A DNA stretch of 5,512 nt from JALSJK01 sp964530345 (GTDB lineage: Bacteria; Pseudomonadota; Gammaproteobacteria; Methylococcales; Methylomonadaceae), in assembly GCA_964530345.1 (NCBI GenBank), contig CAZGYJ010000180.1:1-5512 (forward strand), read 5' to 3'. Both the position numbers and the translations under genes were made by a program. The stretch's first letter is position 1, and each line of letters begins with the position of its first letter. A model generated the notes under the pieces. That model ran no database searches. It saw only the letters and a program-made list of their open reading frames with translations, and had not been told where the DNA came from. Positions 1 to 5,512 of the stretch are shown piece by piece.

Positions 1-1
1 T

Positions 2-18
2 CATATTAATTTCTCTTC
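2..18 (-). other. Possible ribosome binding site and ATG of a further gene leaving the window
   Basis: On the minus strand GAAGAG (18-13) lies 8 nt before an ATG (4-2) at the very edge of the window, just after the hsdM remnant and in a different frame from it. This could be the start of the next gene of the operon, but only the start codon and one further base can be read, so nothing is known of its product. It could equally be chance. Confidence 0.15.
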
Positions 19-26
19 GATGTAAG

Positions 27-167
27 TTATAGGCATTCAAGCTCTTTTTTTATCGTTGAATATTTTTTCCAGCCCAGTTGCAGAATACGCACTGCATCAT
101 TATCAACCCAAATATTTTATCGTATGGTTTTTCGTGCTGATTTTATGATGCTACTAATGTTTGCCAT
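27..167 (-). pseudogene. hsdM: Decayed N-terminal remnant of a type I methyltransferase gene
   Basis: Translation from the ATG at 167 gives MANISSIIKSARKTIR, a TAA stop at 117-119, then NIWVDNDAVRILQLGW and KKYSTIKKELECL before a second stop at 27-29. This follows the conserved start of many HsdM proteins as I know them: (M)xxISSIIKSxxDIMRxDxGVDGDAQRIxQLxWxLFLKIFDDKE. The in-frame stop replaces one codon just after the IMR-like position. Past the Trp codon (69-71) a shifted frame reads EKIFNDKK, which fits KIFDDKE better; the original frame then fits again at KELE. The two implied shifts lie at A runs of the minus strand (63-68 and 45-51). About 45 residues of a roughly 500-residue protein remain, so it cannot make a methyltransferase. 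It begins 18 bp after the protease stop, where an operon partner of hsdR could stand. The match is from memory, not a search, but two separate conserved blocks agree in the right order and spacing. Confidence 0.72.
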
Positions 168-185
168 TGATTTTTCTCTGATGCC

Positions 186-2603
186 TTAGCGTATTCTGGT
201 CCTAGCTTGTATACTTGCCTGAAGCTCCGCATATAAAGCAATTTCCTTTTCATGCTCAAATACAACAGAAATGCAATAATCCTGCACACGGCTATCATCA
301 TTTATCCATTTGTTTACATTAAGCAATACCAGAGAAAAAGGAGATTCAGGCCTGTATTTAGGCTCTCTTTGGTACATCTTCCACGCCTTTTGATGACAGC
401 CTGCCTTACGCGTATTACTACCTGGGAAAAAATCTATTTCAAATTGCTTTAAATCATTGGGAACATTGACTTGATCGGCGTTCTTTTCAATCGCCCCATA
501 TTGTTCAATCAACACTTCTGGGTTCACGGAATGAAACAGATGAAATTCCATCCGATTACCTAAATAGCTATCGCCCCGTGTTGCCCGTGTTTCAGGGGTA
601 AATGTCAGCGTAACCATGATTTTTTTCTTTCCTACTTCGGCAAAAAATAAATCTGGTAATTGCAATGAGTATACTTTGAGCTGATTCATGGTAATTTGCC
701 CTTCATCCCAAAGCACAGCTCTGTTATCAAAAGAATGAATCGCCCTGTCAAATTGACTTAAACCATAACCTGCGATGGATAGGTGAGCCTGCTCTGCTTT
801 TTTCTTGTTTTCTGTACCATAAAAATATTTGCTCGGTGGAAAAGGATAATACGCTCCAACCAACAGCATATTTTTAATAAAATTTGCTGACTTATTGGGA
901 AACTGATTGGCAATTTTTCCAGCAAGATGAGCAACCTTGGGGGCAGAAAAACTACTGCCCACATCAAATCGAATAATAGGGTTCGTCACTTGCTTATTAA
1001 GGAGTGGCAGTTGTCCACCCCTGTCTTCAACAATCCTGCCATACTGCTCTGACAAAATCAGATTACCGCCATACTCAACCAATTCTGGTTTGATCATGCC
1101 GTTAATCCCCAAGCCTGTTCGTGTGAAGGGGGACGGTTGATGTGCTTGTGCAATGGCTGTTTTAATCTGTTCAGCACCATAGCGTTCTTGCTGTATTTGC
1201 ACATCAGGGGCAATAGAGCCAATGGTCAATGCCAATGCGGCAGTTGCGGGGTTGATGAGTTTAAAATCATCATTTTCAAGCAAATATTTAGGGTAATTTT
1301 CAATGACATCAGCAATGGAATTATAACAACTCAAAGGTGACTGATTGCCAACCGAAACAATAAAAACCACATGTGGAAAGGTAAATGCCAGCTCATCAAT
1401 CAAGGCGGCTAAGGGAAGTTGACGCTGATAGTGTTTGTGCCAAACCTCGTGAGCATTACCTAAAGAGATATTCACCACCTTGATATGATATTCAGGATTC
1501 GATAAAAAGCTTTCTACTGCATCTTTGAATTGATGCTCCAGTAATTTTTCGGGGTCATAAATCGCATTGATTGGATTGCCATCCCAATCATGTTCTGCAT
1601 ACATCACTTTGGCAGAAAATAGCCAATTTGATGGAGAGAAACTTTTATTTTGCAGTGCTTGACCGATATCACCATACACCGCACAACCCGCAACGGCAGT
1701 TCCATGTCCAACCGTATCTTGTGTTTGCGCCTCGCCTGTTTGAAAATTATCTTCGCCACCCACGCATTTTTCTAACATAGGATGGTTACTGACAATGCCA
1801 GAATCAATAACCAAAATACCCGTTGCATTATCATCGGGTGCAGACAGTTGTAATGCCTGAATATCAGGCGACATCATTTCAAAGGGCTTAAATTGCACAG
1901 TGGCAGGGCGATCTATACGGGCAATTTCTTTCAGTTGAATAATCTCATCAAACACCTGTTTGTTTAGCTTAACCCGAAGTAATACAAATGATTTAGTGAT
2001 TAATTGATCGGTGATTCTAAACTGGGTGAGTTCAGAATAACTTGCTTTGAGTTGTGCAATAAAATCGGTGTTTTTTTGCGGATTATCCATTTTCCACAAT
2101 TCAATATCCACAAATTCTGCCGTATCGCCGAGTGGTTGTTGCTTAAGTTGTTCGCCAATTTTTTCTTCTACAGGTATATCGCCAAACGACTCTATCGCAT
2201 GAAAAAAATCGTAATTTGCCCCTTCCTCTGAACCATAGGTGTCTAACTTCGCTTTGAATTTTTCAAGAATTTGATCATCACTAAAAACAACCCAAAGGCC
2301 TTTTTTACCTTCAGCAACTGACAGCACATGAATATCCATACTCGCCAAGGTTTGCTCAAAGGCATCAACCGCAATGCTTTGGTCAATATTGATTGCAAAA
2401 ATCAACTTGGGATCAATCTTGGGGAATTTTGTTTTTAAGTCAGCATAGGTTTGGCTTAGTTGCTCGCTTTTTTGTTGTGCTTGCTGGGAAAATTGACCTT
2501 TATTTCTACCCTCAGGCAACTTAAAACCACCACCGCCCCTGCGTTTTTGTCGTTTAATGTCCGCCATGAATAAGGGTAATTTTAGATGATTGTACTTTTG
2601 CAT
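186..2603 (-). CDS. ietS: Intracellular subtilisin-like (S8) serine protease of an IetAS-type module
   Basis: This is an 805-residue S8 family peptidase with the full catalytic set: Asp267 (VIDSG), His300 (GHGTAVAG), oxyanion Asn420 (SVGN) and Ser551 in GSSFSAP, a variant of the usual GTSxSAP. There is no signal peptide. The N-terminus is basic, with a Gly run (23-26) and a Gln-rich stretch (37-51), so it should act in the cytoplasm. Residues about 65-125 alternate strands and helices and could be a built-in inhibitor-like prodomain, which is inference. After the catalytic domain (about 258-625) comes a roughly 180-residue C-terminal region, probably strand-rich, of unknown role. The ATG at 2603 overlaps the ATPase stop and has a strong Shine-Dalgarno sequence (2609-2617). 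A second Met at 2567 (codon 13, MADIKRQ) has none and is less likely. The protease is probably the effector, held or directed by the ATPase; its target cannot be read from the sequence. The S8 family is certain; the IetS name rests on length and context. Confidence 0.87.
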   Translation of the reverse strand: MQKYNHLKLPLFMADIKRQKRRGGGGFKLPEGRNKGQFSQQAQQKSEQLSQTYADLKTKFPKIDPKLIFAINIDQSIAVDAFEQTLASMDIHVLSVAEGKKGLWVVFSDDQILEKFKAKLDTYGSEEGANYDFFHAIESFGDIPVEEKIGEQLKQQPLGDTAEFVDIELWKMDNPQKNTDFIAQLKASYSELTQFRITDQLITKSFVLLRVKLNKQVFDEIIQLKEIARIDRPATVQFKPFEMMSPDIQALQLSAPDDNATGILVIDSGIVSNHPMLEKCVGGEDNFQTGEAQTQDTVGHGTAVAGCAVYGDIGQALQNKSFSPSNWLFSAKVMYAEHDWDGNPINAIYDPEKLLEHQFKDAVESFLSNPEYHIKVVNISLGNAHEVWHKHYQRQLPLAALIDELAFTFPHVVFIVSVGNQSPLSCYNSIADVIENYPKYLLENDDFKLINPATAALALTIGSIAPDVQIQQERYGAEQIKTAIAQAHQPSPFTRTGLGINGMIKPELVEYGGNLILSEQYGRIVEDRGGQLPLLNKQVTNPIIRFDVGSSFSAPKVAHLAGKIANQFPNKSANFIKNMLLVGAYYPFPPSKYFYGTENKKKAEQAHLSIAGYGLSQFDRAIHSFDNRAVLWDEGQITMNQLKVYSLQLPDLFFAEVGKKKIMVTLTFTPETRATRGDSYLGNRMEFHLFHSVNPEVLIEQYGAIEKNADQVNVPNDLKQFEIDFFPGSNTRKAGCHQKAWKMYQREPKYRPESPFSLVLLNVNKWINDDSRVQDYCISVVFEHEKEIALYAELQASIQARTRIR

Positions 2604-2605
2604 TA
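2601..2605 (-). other. TAATG stop-start overlap joining ATPase and protease genes
   Basis: On the minus strand the TAA stop of the ATPase gene (2605-2603) shares its last base with the ATG of the protease gene (2603-2601). This arrangement commonly supports translational coupling and near-equal production of two subunits, which suits proteins that work as a complex. The same idea applies more loosely to the 4-bp gap between the hsdR stop and the ATPase ATG (3605-3608). Confidence 0.9.
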
Positions 2606-3604
2606 CACATCACCTTTTTTTATTTGTTCACGGCATGCAAATTGTGCGATAGCGGATTCCAAATCATCCATTCTTAGGGTGTCTCGATGGTCGATAATGG
2701 CAGATTTCAAGGCTTCAATCGCAATCATTTTTATATCTGCAGGCGATAATCCCTTGCTCTGTTTCACAGCTTGGTTTAAATCTATATTTTTATCTCTTTT
2801 CAAGGGGTTTAAATAATATTCAAACAGTGTTTTTCGGATAGTATCATCGGGCAATTCATAATCAATCACCGCATCAAAACGCCGCCAAATGGCGCTGTCT
2901 AAAATATTTTGATGATTGGTTGCGGCAAATAACAGACTATCCCCTTTGAGATTATCCAGCATTTGCAAAAAGTTATTCACCACGCGTTTAATTTCGCCAT
3001 GTTCGTGATGGTCATCTCGATTTTTGCCAATAATATCAAACTCATCAAACAGCACGATCCAAGTGCCATTTTCGATAAAATCAAACACCTTGCGTAGATT
3101 GCCAGCGGTTTCGCCCAAATAGGAGGAAATAATGGCATCAAAGCGAATATATACCACAGGAATATGCAGTACCGAGCTAATCGCCTGCACTGAAAAAGTT
3201 TTGCCTGTGCCAGGTTTGCCACACAATAATATTTTCTTTTTAGGTTCAAGGTTGTAGCTGGCGAGTATATCTGCGTCTTTAAATTCCCGCATAATGCGTT
3301 CAAGCTGATTTTTGGTGCGTTCTGATAAAAGTAGTGCATCAAAGTCCACCTCAAAATGCTGAATTTCCAGCAAAGGAAAACCTTTTTCCGTATCTCTGGG
3401 AATAGGCGGGCTGGTTTTGTAGCGTTTTTGTGTACCGCTACTGGCTGCGGTTTGATACAGGGCTTTTTCCAAATCCTTTGCCACTATCGTATGTTTTTTG
3501 CGTTTTTCACGCTCGATATAGGCTTTGGCGGCTTGCATAAACGCATCATCGTCTTTGTTATTGAACGATAAAAAAAGTTGTTTGATAAGTTCTGAGTTTG
3601 TCAT
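2603..3604 (-). CDS. ietA: AAA+ ATPase of an IetAS-type module
   Basis: This is a 333-residue cytoplasmic AAA+ ATPase, probably the partner and regulator of the protease encoded next. Residues 1-90 form a charged helical N-terminal part with a KxxxKKH-type basic patch (about 31-38). The AAA core follows: Walker A GKPGTGKT (129-136, Lys135), Walker B LFDEFD (185-190, Asp187 and Glu188), sensor 1 in AATN (Asn230), an arginine-finger pair in WRRFD (Arg241, Arg242), and a C-terminal helical lid with GLSPADI (285-291). All residues needed for ATP binding and hydrolysis are present. The ATG begins 4 bp after the hsdR stop and has no clear Shine-Dalgarno sequence, so it is probably translated by coupling to hsdR. 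Its TAA overlaps the protease ATG by one base. The IetA name rests on the small AAA+ gene lying directly before a large S8 protease gene, as in pTiC58 ietA-ietS. The AAA+ assignment is certain; the IetA name is likely. In the Ti plasmid pair, as I recall it, the ATPase acts as the antidote. Confidence 0.85.
   Translation of the reverse strand: MTNSELIKQLFLSFNNKDDDAFMQAAKAYIEREKRKKHTIVAKDLEKALYQTAASSGTQKRYKTSPPIPRDTEKGFPLLEIQHFEVDFDALLLSERTKNQLERIMREFKDADILASYNLEPKKKILLCGKPGTGKTFSVQAISSVLHIPVVYIRFDAIISSYLGETAGNLRKVFDFIENGTWIVLFDEFDIIGKNRDDHHEHGEIKRVVNNFLQMLDNLKGDSLLFAATNHQNILDSAIWRRFDAVIDYELPDDTIRKTLFEYYLNPLKRDKNIDLNQAVKQSKGLSPADIKMIAIEALKSAIIDHRDTLRMDDLESAIAQFACREQIKKGDV
2609..2617 (-). promoter_or_regulatory. 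Shine-Dalgarno site of the ietS-like protease gene
   Basis: The minus strand reads AAAGGTGAT, a long match to the anti-Shine-Dalgarno complement, 5 nt before the ATG at 2603. It lies inside the last codons of the ATPase gene. It fixes the protease start at 2603 rather than at the downstream Met at 2567, and implies efficient translation of the protease as well as coupling through the TAATG overlap. Confidence 0.8.
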
Positions 3605-3608
3605 AGTA

Positions 3609-5512
3609 TTACGCTACCGCTCTATATATTTCTTGTTCTAATTCTATCAGTGCTTTTAGATACTGCTGTTTGCCACCAAAAAGTTTGACGATTTCCAGCG
3701 GTGAGCCGAATTGATCCAGTGGATTGACTTGCAGTATTTTCATGTCTTCAATGTTTTCGATGCCTTCATCGGCGTATTTGTCCAGTAGGGCTTCCAGGAC
3801 ATTTCGTGCCTTTTCACCGTATTTAGTGAAGTAATCCCGTTTTTTGACGTTATTGACTCGTTCTGCTCGGGTGAGCGGAGGCTGGTCAAAGGCGGTGTGG
3901 CAGATGAGGTCAAAAATATCCATTTCTTTATTGATGGCTTCCTTGAGGTTTTCAAAGACAATGCCTTGCTCGGTCAGCTCTTCGATAATGGCATGCTTTT
4001 TATCTGCTTGATTCCATTTGTTCAAAAAATCATCCAGGGATTGATACTGTTCTCGTACTTTCTGTTTGGTGTAATCTCTGAGGCTGCCGGTAATGAGTTT
4101 GCCGTTGCCATCCATATATTGAATGCGCTCATTGAGTACGGCGACATTTACGCCGTTGACGTAGTATTTTTCTCTGGGTTCGGCAACTATATCGCCGCCA
4201 GCAATGATTTCTGGTGGCACAGGTGGATTGAAGATAATCTCTTCTCCATCTTCCCCTGTAATGCCTTCATCGGTGTTGGCTTCATCTTCTGGTGATTCTA
4301 TTTCATCATCTTCACTGATTTCTTTCACTCTAACGGGGTCGCCGTCAAAATCAGGATCGGCAAACAGATCGGTAACACCCCGAAAATCCATGATCGTGAA
4401 AAATGTTTTTCCGAACTCTTCATTGATGCGTGTACCGCGCCCGATAATTTGTTTGAATTCGGTCATTGAGCCGATATTGCTGTCCAGCACAATGAGCTTG
4501 CAGGTTTGTGCATCTATACCTGTTGTCATCAGTTTTGAGGTGGTCGCAACCACGGGATATTTCTCTTCGGGGTTGATGAAGTTATCCAACTCCATTTTCC
4601 CCTCTTCATTATCGCCCGTGATTTGCATGACAAATTTGCTGTTTTGTGCCATTAGGTCGCTGTTTTCATTAGCGATGGCCGCTCTCATTCGCTGGGCGTG
4701 GTCGATGTCTACGCAGAAAATAATGGTTTTATCAAAGCGATTGGTTTTTTTAAGGAGTTCAGTCACCTTTCTGGCAACGGTTTGCGTTCTTTCGTCGATC
4801 ACCAGATTTTTATCAAAATCCTTACGGTTATAAATACGATCATCTAACAACAAGCCTTGTTTATCCGTTTTTCCTTGTTCTGGCCGCCAGCCTTCCAAAT
4901 CAACATTGAGTCCTATCCGTAATACTTTATATGGAGCCAGGAAACCATCTTGTATGCCCTGTTTGAGCGAGTAGGTATAAATAGGGTCGCCGAAATATTC
5001 GGTACTGGAGATGGTTTCGGTTTCTTTGGGGGTGGCAGTTAAACCAATATGAGTTGCAGCGGCGAAATACCTTAAAATTTCTCGCCATGCGCTATCCTCT
5101 TTGGCGCTGCCACGGTGACACTCATCTATGACGATTAAATCGAAGAAGTCAGGGCTAAATTCACGGTAGGCATCCTTATCCTCATCATAGTTGGTTAAGC
5201 CTTGGTAAAGGGCAAGATAAATCTCGAAAGATTTATCGATTTTCTTTTGTCTTATCACCGTCATTTTGTCTTTGAAATGACGAAAATCACCGCGTTTGGT
5301 TTGGTCTATCAAAGCATTTCTATCTGCCAAAAACAAAATACGCTTTTTTGTTTTGCTCTTCCATAAACGGTGAATGATCTGGAATGCGGTGTAGGTTTTG
5401 CCAGTACCCGTTGCCATGGTCAGCAAGATTCGATTTTGCCCTTTGGCGATGGCTTCTACCGTTCGGTTAATGGCGATTTGTTGATAATAACGTGGCTTTC
5501 TATCAGTGCCAT
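3609..5512 (-). CDS. hsdR: Type I restriction endonuclease subunit R, EcoEI/EcoAI-like; 5' part beyond window
   Basis: This is the motor and cleavage subunit of a type I restriction-modification complex, which translocates DNA with ATP and cuts far from the recognition site. About 633 residues are visible, and the frame stays open to the right edge. The first visible residues (PRYYQQIAI then EAIAKGQNR) are the segment that precedes motif I in HsdR, so the start, and the N-terminal PD-(D/E)xK nuclease expected there, lie outside. In visible numbering the superfamily 2 motifs are ATGTGKT (33-39), DECH (129-132), GLTATP (156-161), TTGIDAQ (329-335) and QIIGRGTRI (354-362). A very acidic linker (about 399-423) leads to a C-terminal domain like that of EcoEI R, ending FGSPLEIVKLFGG...EQEIYRAVA. 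That end is typical, so the C-terminus is complete. An apparent TTG start at 5426 is only an internal Leu codon. The TAA stop is 4 bp before the ATPase gene. No frameshift is seen. The family is certain; activity depends on HsdM and HsdS, which are not seen here. Confidence 0.96.
   Translation of the reverse strand, partial: GTDRKPRYYQQIAINRTVEAIAKGQNRILLTMATGTGKTYTAFQIIHRLWKSKTKKRILFLADRNALIDQTKRGDFRHFKDKMTVIRQKKIDKSFEIYLALYQGLTNYDEDKDAYREFSPDFFDLIVIDECHRGSAKEDSAWREILRYFAAATHIGLTATPKETETISSTEYFGDPIYTYSLKQGIQDGFLAPYKVLRIGLNVDLEGWRPEQGKTDKQGLLLDDRIYNRKDFDKNLVIDERTQTVARKVTELLKKTNRFDKTIIFCVDIDHAQRMRAAIANENSDLMAQNSKFVMQITGDNEEGKMELDNFINPEEKYPVVATTSKLMTTGIDAQTCKLIVLDSNIGSMTEFKQIIGRGTRINEEFGKTFFTIMDFRGVTDLFADPDFDGDPVRVKEISEDDEIESPEDEANTDEGITGEDGEEIIFNPPVPPEIIAGGDIVAEPREKYYVNGVNVAVLNERIQYMDGNGKLITGSLRDYTKQKVREQYQSLDDFLNKWNQADKKHAIIEELTEQGIVFENLKEAINKEMDIFDLICHTAFDQPPLTRAERVNNVKKRDYFTKYGEKARNVLEALLDKYADEGIENIEDMKILQVNPLDQFGSPLEIVKLFGGKQQYLKALIELEQEIYRAVA

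Noticed and set aside
43..68. T runs near the left edge as a possible terminator for the operon.
   Set aside because: They are A runs on the transcribed strand and no GC-rich stem stands before them; they belong to the hsdM remnant.
85..134. A 16-codon minus-strand frame starting at one of the ATG triplets near 100, as a small peptide gene.
   Set aside because: It has no ribosome binding site, and the same bases give a better explained reading as the VDNDAVRILQLGW block of the hsdM remnant.
2565..2567. Alternative protease start at Met13 (MADIKRQ).
   Set aside because: No Shine-Dalgarno sequence precedes it, while the ATG at 2603 has a strong one and overlaps the ATPase stop.
2977..3354. 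Minus-strand open frame of 125 codons in another frame inside the ATPase gene.
   Set aside because: It is a shifted-frame reading of the Walker A to Walker B region, with Cys- and Trp-rich composition unlike a real protein.
3897..4295. Plus-strand open frame of 132 codons, hydrophobic, opposite the hsdR linker and C-terminal region.
   Set aside because: It is antisense to the acidic linker and C-terminal domain of HsdR. Its hydrophobic look comes from reading Glu and Asp codons backwards as Phe, Leu, Ile and Val.
4204..4833. Plus-strand open frame of 209 codons, rich in Ser, opposite hsdR.
   Set aside because: It lies wholly antisense to well-conserved HsdR helicase coding sequence and shows no recognisable domain; its composition is what the complement of that region yields.
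5424..5426. TTG at 5426 as the start of the restriction subunit.
   Set aside because: The frame continues upstream through PRYYQQIAI and EAIAKGQNR, conserved HsdR residues, to the window edge; starting at TTG would remove the region before Walker A and the nuclease domain.

Overview
The window is a compact defence-type locus in which every supported gene lies on the minus strand, so it reads from right to left. The order is: a right-truncated type I restriction subunit gene (hsdR, 3609-5512), an AAA+ ATPase gene (ietA-like, 2603-3604), a large intracellular subtilisin-family protease gene (ietS-like, 186-2603), and a decayed N-terminal remnant of a type I methyltransferase gene (hsdM, 27-167). 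The spacing is very tight: 4 bp between hsdR and the ATPase gene, a 1-bp TAATG overlap between the ATPase and protease genes, and 18 bp between the protease stop and the remnant's ATG. I see no promoter or terminator between them, so the three intact frames look like one transcriptional unit whose promoter lies beyond the right edge.

The host is bacterial. The sequence is moderately AT-rich by eye, with good Shine-Dalgarno use at the protease gene. The HsdR belongs to the EcoEI/EcoAI-like (type IB) group, which is common in gammaproteobacteria, but these systems move horizontally and I cannot name the organism from the sequence.

The ATPase and protease pair matches in order, size and composition the IetAS module. 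That module was first described on the Agrobacterium Ti plasmid pTiC58 as a stability and incompatibility toxin-antitoxin-like pair, and was later listed among antiviral defence systems. Both proteins have complete catalytic motifs here. The notable point is the setting: the pair sits directly behind hsdR, in the space between hsdR and a broken hsdM. This suggests that the module was inserted into, or replaced part of, a type I restriction-modification operon. Whether a working hsdM and hsdS exist just outside the window decides whether the HsdR can still act as a restriction enzyme. No RNA gene, CRISPR array, insertion sequence or attachment site was recognised.
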